Shown here: piece after piece, positions 18,177 to 25,976 of the stretch | How positions within the stretch are numbered: the stretch's first letter is position 1 | How the letters are laid out: the number at the start of each line of letters is the position of its first letter | Assembly (NCBI RefSeq): GCF_000214215.1 | Contig: NC_015559.1 | Location: 1,426,001-1,490,000 of the forward strand | Length of the DNA: 64,000 bases | Source of the DNA: Marinomonas posidonica IVIA-Po-181 | Lineage (GTDB): Bacteria; Pseudomonadota; Gammaproteobacteria; Pseudomonadales; Marinomonadaceae | Direction of reading: 5' to 3' | Translations under genes and position numbers: made by a program | Notes under the pieces: generated by a model | What the model saw: the letters and a program-made list of their open reading frames with translations, nothing else | Database searches by the model: none | Told to the model about the DNA's origin: nothing

Positions 18177-18773
18177 ATGTCGCGCAAGAGAAACACGGAT
18201 CACGAGACAGCGTTGACCGCAGCCAAAAGTCTTTTTTGGCAACATGGGTACACAGGCACAAGTACCCGTGATATCGAGGAACAAACGGGTTTGACTCGCT
18301 TTACCATTCAAAAAACTTATGGCGGCAAGCGCGGCCTTTTCTTGGATACCTTAGATAACTACCTGGAAAATGCTGAAACTCACCTTTTAAGTGATATTGA
18401 AACTGGAGATCTAGAAGACTTAGCATGTTGGTTTGAGCGACTTGCGAGTAATGACCAGATACCAAGCGTTGATGAAATGGGTTGTTTGGTATTGAATTCG
18501 ATAGACGAATTTGGGCGTGAAGATATTGAGGTCAACGAGCGAATAGACCGCTACTTTAAATTGGTTGAACAACGGTTTATAAACATTCTTAGCACTGCTG
18601 TAACCGCTAAGAACGCACGGCTTGGTCTCGACATACAGTCATTGGCTATTGTATTAATTGACCTTTTGCTTGGTGTGCAGATGGTGTTCAGAGCACGAAC
18701 GGAAGATTCTTTTGCACGTTCACATGCCTGCGCTGCCGCCACACTGGTTCGTAGCTGGAAAATCGTTGAGTGA
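18177..18773 (+). CDS. TetR-family transcriptional regulator
   Basis: 198 residues from ATG 18177 (MSRKRNTDHETAL) behind AGAGGA; the in-frame ATG at 18150 lies inside the operator palindrome. The N-terminal HTH is ALTAAKSLFWQHGYTGTSTRDIEEQTGLTR. The ligand-binding half contains a single MGCLVLNS segment typical of AcuR/NemR-like TetR proteins that sense reactive electrophiles; that link is inference. Likely autoregulated and a repressor of the redoxin pair. Confidence 0.85.
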   Translation: MSRKRNTDHETALTAAKSLFWQHGYTGTSTRDIEEQTGLTRFTIQKTYGGKRGLFLDTLDNYLENAETHLLSDIETGDLEDLACWFERLASNDQIPSVDEMGCLVLNSIDEFGREDIEVNERIDRYFKLVEQRFINILSTAVTAKNARLGLDIQSLAIVLIDLLLGVQMVFRARTEDSFARSHACAAATLVRSWKIVE

Positions 18774-18927
18774 AGAAAGGGGGCAGAGACAAACACAATA
18801 AAGCTAGGGTACTGACCTGCTTATTTTTTAGCTAAATTTTATTAAAGGATAAATTATTGTAAAACAATAGCTTACGTATCTTGGGGGAAGGTGTGGGAAA
18901 AAAACTAGGACTCCCGGTAATATTGAT

Positions 18928-19083
18928 ATGTGGGACAACTTCTTAGATCATGGTTTATTGGTGTGGAAATACTCTTCTAAATGGTGGTATTTTGAGAGGA
19001 ATTTGTATTTTGTTACGCCAATTATGTTTGCTGGCTTAGGGTATTGGCTAGGCGGTAAAATTCATGCTCTAACAAGGTTGTAA
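18928..19083 (+). CDS. Possible 51-residue membrane peptide (cassette)
   Basis: Begins MWDNFLDHGLLVWKYS and has one hydrophobic segment (YFVTPIMFAGLGYWLGG). The last codons overlap the left arm of the next attC site, a common cassette arrangement. The ribosome site is poor, so the call is tentative. Confidence 0.35.
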   Translation: MWDNFLDHGLLVWKYSSKWWYFERNLYFVTPIMFAGLGYWLGGKIHALTRL

Positions 19084-19179
19084 ACCTGACCCAAATTACT
19101 ACGCGATTTTGTGCAATACGCTGCGCGCATTTTTGCACAAAACTGCTCCATAATTTGGGCAGGTTACAGCGGCGTTAAC
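19069..19179 (+). other. attC site
   Basis: CTAACAAGGTTGTAAACCTG and CAGGTTACAGCGGCGTTAAC, with inner CCCAAATTA/TAATTTGGG arms; about 110 bp. Confidence 0.8.
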
Positions 19180-19199
19180 CGTCTTATAGAATTGAGCAT

Positions 19200-19820
19200 A
19201 TGAATAAATATCTAGAAGCTACTGAATATATAGACTGGGAAGATCCAGCTATAGTTGCTCAAGCAAAAATACTATCTAAAGGCTCCAGTTCACTTGAGGA
19301 GACTACCCGGAAGTGCTTTGAATTTGTTCGAGATGAAATTAAGCACAGTTGGGACTACAAGCTAAATCCCGTAACCTATAAAGCGTCTGATGTGCTCAAT
19401 CATGGCACTGGTTATTGCTATGCAAAAAGCCATTTGCTAGCAGCACTTCTTCGGGCAAACAATATTCCCGCAGGTTTGTGCTATCAACGCCTAACCATTA
19501 CTGATATTCCTCCATTTTGTCTGCATGGTCTCAATGCTGTTTATCTCGAACAGTTTGGTTGGTATCGCTTAGATGCTAGAGGCAATAAGCAAGGAGTGTC
19601 AGCGGAGTTCTGTCCTCCAATTGAAACGTTGGCGTTTCCTATAGCGACGCAAGGCGAGGCAGATTTACCGGAAATATGGGCAGAACCATTGCCCGTTGTG
19701 ATTCAAGCACTAAAACAATATAAAACGGTTCAAGAAGTCGCTAATAATTTGCCAGATGTTGAGCTGGTCACAGCGAACAAGTCAATGTTGTTGGACTCGC
19801 TAACGCTCGCTGCAAATTGA
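19200..19820 (+). CDS. Transglutaminase-like cysteine protease-fold protein (cassette)
   Basis: 206 residues. The transglutaminase-like triad is visible: Cys in HGTGYCYAKSHLL, His in FCLHGLNAVYL and Asp in YRLDARGNKQG. Family members act as peptidases or amidases; the substrate is unknown. The last ~16 codons run through an attC-like site (19774-19830), so the cassette boundary is inside the gene's 3' end. Confidence 0.8.
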   Translation: MNKYLEATEYIDWEDPAIVAQAKILSKGSSSLEETTRKCFEFVRDEIKHSWDYKLNPVTYKASDVLNHGTGYCYAKSHLLAALLRANNIPAGLCYQRLTITDIPPFCLHGLNAVYLEQFGWYRLDARGNKQGVSAEFCPPIETLAFPIATQGEADLPEIWAEPLPVVIQALKQYKTVQEVANNLPDVELVTANKSMLLDSLTLAAN

Positions 19821-19830
19821 AGCGTTAGCT
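19774..19830 (+). other. attC site overlapping coding sequence
   Basis: GCGAACAAGTCAATGTT and AAGCGTTAGC surround GCTAACGCTCGCTGC; it is short (~57 bp) and overlaps the C-terminus of the preceding transglutaminase-like gene. Confidence 0.55.
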
Positions 19831-19891
19831 GTTGCCGCAAATCTTGAACTCATGTACAAAACAACTCTAATTATGACAGGAGTTGAGTTGC

Positions 19892-20392
19892 ATGAGTTTA
19901 GTTGTACGTCAGGTGACTTTAGATGATGCTGAAGGCATTACAAATGTCCTCAATCCAATCATTGTTGAAGGCTTATACACTGTATTGGACACCACTTTTA
20001 CGGCTGAAGAAGAAAAAGAGTTTATTGCGCATTTTCCAGAGCGTGGTGTGTTTACCGTTGCTTTGTCCGAAAGTGACTCAAAGGTCATTGGTTTTCAAAA
20101 TATTGAGCCATTCGCACAATACACAAAAGCTTTTGATCACGTAGGCATCATTGGTACGTTTGTCAGTGAAAATGCTCGTGGTAAAGGTGTTTCAAAAGCG
20201 CTTTTCAACTCGACATTCGAAGTCGCGAAGCAAAAGGGCTATGAAAAGCTATTTGCGTACGTTCGCAGCGATAATGAGCGAGCTTTGGCGGCCTATCTTA
20301 GACAAGGTTTTGAAGTCGTAGGTACTGCGGAGAAGCATGCAAAAATTCGTGGGGAGTACGTAGACGAAGTCCTTATTGAGAAGTTTTTGTAG
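19892..20392 (+). CDS. GNAT N-acetyltransferase (cassette)
   Basis: 166 residues from ATG 19892, AGGAG 9 bases before. It resembles the phosphinothricin-type GNATs: LVVRQVTLDDAEGITNVLNP, then GTFVSENARGKGVSKALF (acetyl-CoA loop) and NERALAAYLRQGFEVVGTAEKH. A role in acetylating a small amine or antimetabolite is possible but not shown. The downstream attC left arm (ACTAACATAGC) is cut off by a REP insertion. Confidence 0.82.
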   Translation: MSLVVRQVTLDDAEGITNVLNPIIVEGLYTVLDTTFTAEEEKEFIAHFPERGVFTVALSESDSKVIGFQNIEPFAQYTKAFDHVGIIGTFVSENARGKGVSKALFNSTFEVAKQKGYEKLFAYVRSDNERALAAYLRQGFEVVGTAEKHAKIRGEYVDEVLIEKFL

Positions 20393-20429
20393 GTGCTGAG
20401 TAGCAAAAACTAACATAGCATTTAAAAAC

Positions 20430-20455
20430 TAAAGGGGTCAAAGTCCTTTTATCCT
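20430..20455 (+). repeat. REP element
   Basis: ACTAAAGGGGTCAAAGTCC followed by TTTTATCC, the same type as at 9490. It joins the end of one cassette to the 3' scrap of another. Confidence 0.6.
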
Positions 20456-20525
20456 TAAGATCATTGGCGAGTTTGGTAACTTTGAAATTATAAATGGTAA
20501 AGTTCAGTTAAAATTTTACACATAA
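20451..20525 (+). pseudogene. 3' end of a lost cassette gene
   Basis: About 24 codons (KIIGEFGNFEIINGKVQLKF) end in TAA inside the left arm of an attC site, as complete cassette genes do. The 5' part has been replaced by a REP element. Family unknown. Confidence 0.4.
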
Positions 20526-20622
20526 CAAGCTGTTCAAGGTGGGACTTCTAATCGTTTACTCAGTTTCGCTAGGCTACACATTTTAGCTGATGATTATCAG
20601 CCCCTTAAATGGGCGTTATGCA
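20519..20622 (+). other. attC site (like site 1)
   Basis: CACATAACAAGCTGTTCAAG to CCTTAAATGGGCGTTATG; nearly the same as the site at 8353 in its right half. Confidence 0.8.
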
Positions 20623-20636
20623 TATGGAGTATTAAA

Positions 20637-21068
20637 ATGATTGATGGCTATCGAATCACTTCTGATAGGAGTGAGATGAATATTGAATCGATTCATAATT
20701 TTATTTCCCATTCTTATTGGGCGAGTGGTATTCCAATTGAAACCTTAAAGAAGGCCATTAATAATTCTCTCTGTTTTGGGGTGTTTAGCAGTCAAGGTTT
20801 GCAAGTTGGTTTTGCACGAATGATTACGGATTTATCTACCTATGCCTATCTCGCTGATGTTTATGTGCTTGAGGAACATAGAGGAAAAGGCCTCAGTAAA
20901 TGGCTGATGCGAGAAATAATGGATCACCCTGATATGCAAGGCCTTAGAAGAATGGGGCTCGCCACTCTAGATGCACACGGGCTCTATAAACAATATGGAT
21001 TTTCAGAGTTAGCCACCCCTGAAATATTTATGGAAAACTGGAATCCAGACGTTTACAAAAATGCATAA
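20637..21068 (+). CDS. GNAT N-acetyltransferase (cassette)
   Basis: 143 residues, GGAG 7 bases before ATG. YLADVYVLEEHRGKGLSKWLMREI carries the acetyl-CoA loop; the tail ATLDAHGLYKQYGF fits the GNAT C-terminal region. It belongs to the short single-domain GNATs often annotated as general acetyltransferases. The substrate is not predictable. Confidence 0.85.
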   Translation: MIDGYRITSDRSEMNIESIHNFISHSYWASGIPIETLKKAINNSLCFGVFSSQGLQVGFARMITDLSTYAYLADVYVLEEHRGKGLSKWLMREIMDHPDMQGLRRMGLATLDAHGLYKQYGFSELATPEIFMENWNPDVYKNA

Positions 21069-21124
21069 CAAGGTTAATCGGAACCAAATTACAGCACAGT
21101 TTGGTCCGCAACGGGGTTAGTTGC
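21063..21124 (+). other. attC site
   Basis: GCATAACAAGGTTAATCG to CAACGGGGTTAGTTGC, about 60 bp; inner CCAAATTAC/GTTTGG arms. Confidence 0.65.
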
Positions 21125-21138
21125 AGGATAGAGGGTAA

Positions 21139-21570
21139 ATGAAATACGTTATATCAACTCAATCTGACGGAAATAGATTGGCTGAAATAAGAGCCGCTGC
21201 AATGAAGCCAAGCTTAGAGGCTTTAGGTCGATTTGATGAAGCGCGAGTGAGAAGTCGGTTTCTAGAATCCTTTGTACCAGCTGAGACCTTTAAAATGGTA
21301 TCGGATGATGACATCTTAGGATTCTATGTGGTGCGGGATAAAGGTGATCATGTGTTCTTGGATCACCTTTATGTCGAGCCGCGTTTTCAGAATATGAAAA
21401 TTGGTAAGGGGGTTGTTGATTTAGTGAAGAAAGAGGCAGCTCAGCGTGACTTACCTGTGCGGTTAGGGGCATTAAGAGGTAGTAAGTCGAATGACTTCTA
21501 CAAACAAAATGGTTTTGTTAAAACCCATGAAGATGAGTTTGATATTTACTATGAGTACCGCAGCAGCTAA
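21139..21570 (+). CDS. GNAT N-acetyltransferase (cassette)
   Basis: 143 residues, GAGGG before ATG. The core segment VFLDHLYVEPRFQNMKIGKGVVDLV keeps the GNAT fold, but the loop (Q-N-M-K-I-G-K-G) is less canonical. SNDFYKQNGFVKTHEDEFDIYYEY is the usual C-terminal strand. Substrate unknown. Flanked by attC sites. Confidence 0.82.
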   Translation: MKYVISTQSDGNRLAEIRAAAMKPSLEALGRFDEARVRSRFLESFVPAETFKMVSDDDILGFYVVRDKGDHVFLDHLYVEPRFQNMKIGKGVVDLVKKEAAQRDLPVRLGALRGSKSNDFYKQNGFVKTHEDEFDIYYEYRSS

Positions 21571-21647
21571 CAATCCATAGTTGTTTAAAAGGCTTGCTAC
21601 GCAAGTGGACTTCGCCACAAGGTGGCCGGTTATTGAGGCGTTAACAT
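21566..21647 (+). other. attC site
   Basis: GCTAACAATCCATAGTTG to GGCGTTAAC, about 80 bp with a TTGCTACGCAAG inner hairpin. Confidence 0.7.
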
Positions 21648-21695
21648 TCGATGGAAAGTAGCGTGATGTTTCATCTAATTCCAAATTTTCACAAG

Positions 21696-21736
21696 ACAAA
21701 AAAAGACCGATATGAAAATCACATCGGTCTTTTTTT
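21696..21736. terminator. Rho-independent terminator (bidirectional)
   Basis: AAAAAAAGACCGAT and ATCGGTCTTTTTTT arms around a short loop. It serves the minus-strand MYG1-like gene and may insulate it from the cassette array. Confidence 0.8.
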
Positions 21737-21747
21737 ATTTCAAGCCT

Positions 21748-22623
21748 CTAATCATCCAACGCCATTTCTGCCATTTTTATGGTGTTTTCAAACGAAGCAC
21801 AGCCTGCGATAAACAAGCCGTTATGACAGAACATGGCATCTTCTAAACCTGTGACCTCTTGTAGTTCTTTATCAGACAATCCTGCCCACGGCGCGGGGAG
21901 TTTTTTACGGTCTTCAAACGAACCGAGTTCGACGGGCACGGTTTGTATGCGCCACTGTCCTGTTTGCGACGGATAAACCATAAACAAGGCGTCTTGCGAT
22001 AACCTAAGTACCGTGGTTTTCCATGGCGTGTATTGTTCTAACACTATGACTCTTGGGTCTTCGGCTTTTTCTATGGCGTTGGCAACGATGGCTTTTGCGT
22101 TTACGCCTCCGCTTGCTGCAGCAATGAATCGAGTCAAGATGCGTGATGCAAAGGCAACCGCTTCATCAAAGCAGGCATTAAAATCGCCTTCTTCTTGCCA
22201 CGTAGGATTAAACATTGAGATGGTTTGGCTCAGGCTGATACCCGTTTGTACACCTTCTACGTGTCCGCAATCGATTGCGTCGATGGTGGATACTAAATTT
22301 TTATCTAATGAGTCGGCGACTTCTTGATTGGCTGCACATATTTCTAGGCCGTATTTTTGCCAAATTAATCCAAAGGATGAAAACGGGATGCCGTTTTCAC
22401 GTGCACCTGCACCACCTTTTTGGTGATGATCAAAACGATCTTTTTCTGCATCGTATATTCCGCCTACGTCTAACACTATGTCTGCTTTTGCTATGATTTC
22501 TAAGTCACGTGTACGTATTAATTCTACCGCTGGAAAAATTTTTTTGAGTGCCGCTACCGCAAATACGTCGTCTGCGTGGAAATTGCCATTGTGCGTTGCG
22601 ATTACTTTAACTTGTTCGGTCAT
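21748..22623 (-). CDS. MYG1-family metal-dependent phosphoesterase
   Basis: 291 residues covering the whole family length. THNGNFHADDVFAVAAL (metal-binding His/Asp) and RFDHHQKGGAGAREN (DHH) are the active-site motifs; FASRILTRFIAAASGG and CHNGLFIAGC are conserved further on. Eukaryotic MYG1 is an RNA exonuclease; bacterial members are poorly studied. It has its own terminator and opposes the cassette direction, so it is probably an insertion or a non-cassette gene within the array. Confidence 0.85.
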   Translation of the reverse strand: MTEQVKVIATHNGNFHADDVFAVAALKKIFPAVELIRTRDLEIIAKADIVLDVGGIYDAEKDRFDHHQKGGAGARENGIPFSSFGLIWQKYGLEICAANQEVADSLDKNLVSTIDAIDCGHVEGVQTGISLSQTISMFNPTWQEEGDFNACFDEAVAFASRILTRFIAAASGGVNAKAIVANAIEKAEDPRVIVLEQYTPWKTTVLRLSQDALFMVYPSQTGQWRIQTVPVELGSFEDRKKLPAPWAGLSDKELQEVTGLEDAMFCHNGLFIAGCASFENTIKMAEMALDD

Positions 22624-22839
22624 TCTAGGGTCTCTTTTATTGATGTCATTTCACTTAACAGCACACAGGTACTAAAAATCGGGATTTTACGGGGTTTTAA
22701 TGGCGGGTGACACAGTTCATTGTAGAAAAATGAAGATAGGCATACATAAAAGCCAATACGCATAGTGGACTTTGGATTTCCTAGTGTTTATTCGACTGCA
22801 ATAGGATCAAAATACGTCGCCAACACATAGTAACATCTG

Positions 22840-23119
22840 ATGAATCTTGCCGGTTACTTTCAGCACAAGAGCGACGGCACCTTCAGCTCCTTTCCAAGCT
22901 ACTTTCTCGGTGTCATGTACGCGGCCCAGTACAAAGCCAAAATGACACACATTGCCGACAAAGACTCAGTGATTCAAAGTGGCCCATCTTTCAATGGCTC
23001 TGGGATAACATTTGGTCACAGGCGTCACTGCATTCAATGGAGGAATTGGTCAAACGCGCCACAAGCGAAGTGCTGAATGCGGCGTATTTTAGAAAGCATT
23101 TGGAAGGGCGGTATTTATA
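22840..23119 (+). pseudogene. C-terminal fragment of M32 carboxypeptidase, frameshifted
   Basis: SFPSYFLGVMYAAQYKAK matches the conserved region near the end of M32 (Taq) carboxypeptidases. After a one-base shift near 22985 the other frame reads QWLWDNIWSQASLHSMEELV and ends with FRKHLEGRYL and TAA, the family's C-terminus. The catalytic HExxH part is absent. Confidence 0.65.
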
Positions 23120-23155
23120 AAATTTTCCCTAAGAGTGCTTTTGTTTCCTTTGATT

Positions 23156-23260
23156 GGCTTTGGTTGGGGAGCATTAGTCCGCTTGTAACTCTGGGAATGG
23201 CTGATAACTTTTGCCAAACGATATAACACTAACTGAAAGGGCGCTTAGACCCTTTCGCGA
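23156..23260 (+). repeat. Dispersed repeat, copy 3 (partial)
   Basis: TTGGCTTTGGTTGGGGAGCA, then ACTTTTGCCAAACGATA and GCGCTTAGACCCTTTCGCG. The CCGCCC hairpin seen in the other copies is degraded here. Confidence 0.55.
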
Positions 23261-23272
23261 AATCCTTCACTG

Positions 23273-23332
23273 TTTTAACATGATTTGGGGCTGGACCTCG
23301 CTACGCTTGGTCGCTGTTGGAGGCGTTATGCA
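23273..23332 (+). other. Right half of an attC site
   Basis: CTGGACCTCGCTACGCTTGG to GGAGGCGTTATGC. The right arm is good, but the left arm was lost where the dispersed repeat joins. Confidence 0.5.
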
Positions 23333-23344
23333 TAAGGGGGAAGT

Positions 23345-23854
23345 ATGAATGATTATGAATTAGTAACAGGGTACATTCCTGGTGTAATAGGCCGTGTGAC
23401 TGAATTGCACGCGAACTACTATGCGAAAAACTGGGGTTTTCACTCATATTTTGAAGCAAAGGTTGCCACTGAGCTTTCGAGTTTCATCGAAAGCTACGAT
23501 GCTGAAAAAGATTGTATTCTCTCAATATTAATAGATGGGGTAATTGAAGGAAGCATTTCAATAGATGGCACTTCAGAAACGAACAACATAGCTCATCTGC
23601 GCTGGTTCATCATCTCCGATAAACTTAGAGGGCAAGGGGCTGGTAATCAATTGATGGAACAAGCAATGATACATTGCAGACAAAAAGCCTATGATAGTGT
23701 CTACCTGTGGACATTTAAAGGACTCGGTTCAGCTAGGCATCTATATGAAAAATACGGTTTTACTTTATCGGAGGAGACGACAGGCAAGCAATGGGGTTCC
23801 GTTGTGACAGAGCAGCGCTTCGATGCTTACATTTTCGGTCAAAAAGAGCTGTGA
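23345..23854 (+). CDS. GNAT N-acetyltransferase (cassette)
   Basis: 169 residues, GGGGGAAG before ATG. N-terminal helix ELHANYYAKNWGFHSYFEAKV, then HLRWFIISDKLRGQGAGNQLM (acetyl-CoA loop) and ARHLYEKYGFTLSEE. The N-terminus is like GNAT domains fused to MarR regulators, but no HTH is present. Substrate unknown. Confidence 0.85.
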   Translation: MNDYELVTGYIPGVIGRVTELHANYYAKNWGFHSYFEAKVATELSSFIESYDAEKDCILSILIDGVIEGSISIDGTSETNNIAHLRWFIISDKLRGQGAGNQLMEQAMIHCRQKAYDSVYLWTFKGLGSARHLYEKYGFTLSEETTGKQWGSVVTEQRFDAYIFGQKEL

Positions 23855-23918
23855 CTCCTTTAATCTATTTTTTGATTAGTGTTCCAATACCAGAATAATG
23901 AACAGGAAGTGACAAGTA

Positions 23919-24302
23919 ATGTATATCCGTTTTGAAACGACTCTTTGTTTTCAGGGAACTCAACATCATAAAGGTATTTTCGCGGCAATGGGGGATTTGA
24001 AACGGATGAAGAAGATGTCAGAAGCCGAAGAAGCATGGTATGTAGAAGCCGCTAACTGGTTTAATACAAACCTACCAAATCCATCATGTTTTGACTCATC
24101 AATTTCAGAAGAAATAAAGTTTAAAGCGAAAAGCTGGTTTGTATTAGCACCATCCGATTTTATAAAAAACGCAAGAGAAGTTGTAGCGATTTTACAAAAA
24201 TACGGTATTGTCGTTAATGAGTTAAGAACAGAAGTACCGGGAATCATTCTTTATAAAGACGTATTCCAAGTCGTCGCTCTACCGAGTGATAAAAAAGTTT
24301 AG
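23919..24302 (+). CDS. Hypothetical cassette protein
   Basis: 127 residues, AGGAAG 10 bases before ATG. Begins MYIRFETTLCFQGTQHHKG and ends with a valine-rich strand segment (VPGIILYKDVFQVVALP). Mixed alpha/beta, soluble, no family recognised. It follows the GNAT gene at 23345 with a 64-bp gap and no attC between them, so the two may share one cassette. Confidence 0.6.
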   Translation: MYIRFETTLCFQGTQHHKGIFAAMGDLKRMKKMSEAEEAWYVEAANWFNTNLPNPSCFDSSISEEIKFKAKSWFVLAPSDFIKNAREVVAILQKYGIVVNELRTEVPGIILYKDVFQVVALPSDKKV

Positions 24303-24675
24303 AGAATTTTGGGGGAAGATCACATTAAAGGGATCAGAGCCTTTTTAACCACTTCATCATGTCATGGAAAACACACGAGTTGTCCTTTTCTCTTACTTCA
24401 AAGGGAAGGCTAGGGTGCTTGTTTCTATCACCTCACATTGCTTGTTAGATGAAAGCAACAAAGCTTGTTTTTCGGGTGGCCAAGATGTTGCACATTTTGT
24501 CTATATTTTTTCCTAAAAGAACTTGTTTTTTTGACTAGTGCCAAATAAAAAATCATTTTATTATCAATTAGTAAGGGTTTATAGCGTGCTATTTTTTAGA
24601 TATGGAAACGCTGTGCCTTGCTTAACAGAAGTTTAAATAACGCATATGCGTACTATTCGCCTCAAGGATACTAAA
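24303..24675. other. REP element and gene-free sequence
   Basis: A REP-type TTAAAGGGATCAGAGCC followed by a T-run lies at 24326-24347. The rest is AT-rich with no supported frame; ATAACGCATATGCGTAC near 24636 is a short palindrome. Confidence 0.45.
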
Positions 24676-24978
24676 ATGATCATTGCCATTGTAAAAGCGT
24701 CAATTCTGAACGGTAAACACAAAGAGTTAAGGGAAGTCGCAAATATTCTTCAATTTGAATATGCTCCGAAAGAAGACGGGTGTGAAGAATATGAGTCGTT
24801 CATTGATGGAGATACTTTTATAACGATCGAACGTTGGCGGGATCAGGCGTCCTTAGATTGGCATTTAAAAGCGGCTCATGTCGAAGAATACGTTCCAAAA
24901 CTAAGAGAATGTGTGGTGGACGGTTGCTTTGACGTACAGTTTATTCAATCAGATGATGTGAGTTTCGCCCGAATCTGA
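24676..24978 (+). CDS. ABM-domain (antibiotic biosynthesis monooxygenase-like) protein
   Basis: 100 residues from ATG 24676, AAGGAT upstream; an earlier frame start (24646) has no ribosome site. MIIAIVKASILNGKHKELRE, CEEYESFIDGDTFITIERWRD and DWHLKAAHVEEYV are the strands and helix of a dimeric alpha/beta-barrel of the YgiN/ABM type. Such proteins oxidise quinols or bind haem; function is unassigned. Confidence 0.78.
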   Translation: MIIAIVKASILNGKHKELREVANILQFEYAPKEDGCEEYESFIDGDTFITIERWRDQASLDWHLKAAHVEEYVPKLRECVVDGCFDVQFIQSDDVSFARI

Positions 24979-25240
24979 GTGTGATTTATATTGTAAAATA
25001 TACTTAATCGTTGTGGTGGTTAACCATTTCTGTGCACGGACACAGACGGCGTCACTCGTTTTGTGTCTGTCGCAGCCTGCTAATTTTACAGGAAGAGGTT
25101 CTTTGCAGTATGTGCTGGTGAGCAAGAGGTTATTTACGCAGTAAAGTTAAGTTGAAAAAATTTCAATCTGTTTTTAATAAAATTAGTGGGACTATGCTAA
25201 TAGGTGCAGGTTCTATTACAGCAACGTTGCAGAAGTAAGG
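24979..25240. other. Gene-free spacer
   Basis: No supported frame. ACACAGACGGCGTCACTCG and nearby sequence may be remains of an older attC or gene, but nothing definite. Confidence 0.3.
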
Positions 25241-25341
25241 GCTAACAAGAACCTCAACCAGACGGCTAAAGCGGCCCAATTTTTTCCATGAGACGCAAAA
25301 AGCTGCGTCGGCACACCGCAGGTTAGATTGATGTTAGCTGT
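25241..25341 (+). other. attC site
   Basis: GCTAACAAGAACCTCAACC and GCAGGTTAGATTGATGTTAGC, about 100 bp, with an AAAAAGCTGCGTC inner segment. Confidence 0.7.
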
Positions 25342-25361
25342 ATAAATCACATGAGGTTAAA

Positions 25362-25805
25362 ATGGACGAATATATTGAGCTTGATTTGCTTACTCTATCA
25401 AAGCTTTCAGAAGAAGCCGGTATGCCGATAGATGTAAATAAGTATCAAGCTTCATTGGCTTCGGCAAAAGAAGCAGGTTTATTATTCGAATGTCGAAAAA
25501 ATGGTGATCTTCTAGGTTATTTTATACTTCGAGAGCTAGCTAAAGACGTGTGGTTTGTTCCAATGTTTGTTGTGCATCCAAACCATCGAAACAAAGTGGT
25601 ATTTTGGTCGTTATTCTCTCAATTGAAGAAATTCATAACTAAGCATCATGTGGTTACCTTGATAAGCAATGTTTATCGTAATAATGAATTGTCTAATAAT
25701 TTTCATAAGAGACTTGGTTTTTTTGTTACACGCGAAAATGAACATGGATTTGAGTATACGCTTGAAATAAATGATAAGTTGCGTAAAAAGTGGCAAGAAA
25801 TTTAA
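25362..25805 (+). CDS. GNAT-fold acetyltransferase (divergent, cassette)
   Basis: 147 residues, GAGG before ATG. DVWFVPMFVVHPNHRNKVVFW is the central strand plus the acetyl-CoA loop, but with N-H-R-N-K-V replacing the usual R/Q-x-x-G-x-G. NNFHKRLGFFVTRENEHGFEY fits the GNAT C-terminus. Loss of loop glycines makes acetyl-CoA use uncertain. Confidence 0.7.
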   Translation: MDEYIELDLLTLSKLSEEAGMPIDVNKYQASLASAKEAGLLFECRKNGDLLGYFILRELAKDVWFVPMFVVHPNHRNKVVFWSLFSQLKKFITKHHVVTLISNVYRNNELSNNFHKRLGFFVTRENEHGFEYTLEINDKLRKKWQEI

Positions 25806-25813
25806 GAAATACA

Positions 25814-25910
25814 GCTAACAATGCTTTTAAGCCTGATTCGTAAACAGGTGCCGATTCCGCTTCGCTTTATTTTGGCACTCGTTCACTCATAGCTTAAGGT
25901 GGCGTTAGCC
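25814..25910 (+). other. attC site
   Basis: GCTAACAATGCTTTTAAGC and GCTTAAGGTGGCGTTAGCC, about 97 bp, with strong end complementarity. Confidence 0.8.
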
Positions 25911-25976
25911 GTTTTCGAGTTGGTGTCGATTAGCCGATGCTTACCTAATGAGTTCAATATTGGAAAGGAGTCTCAA

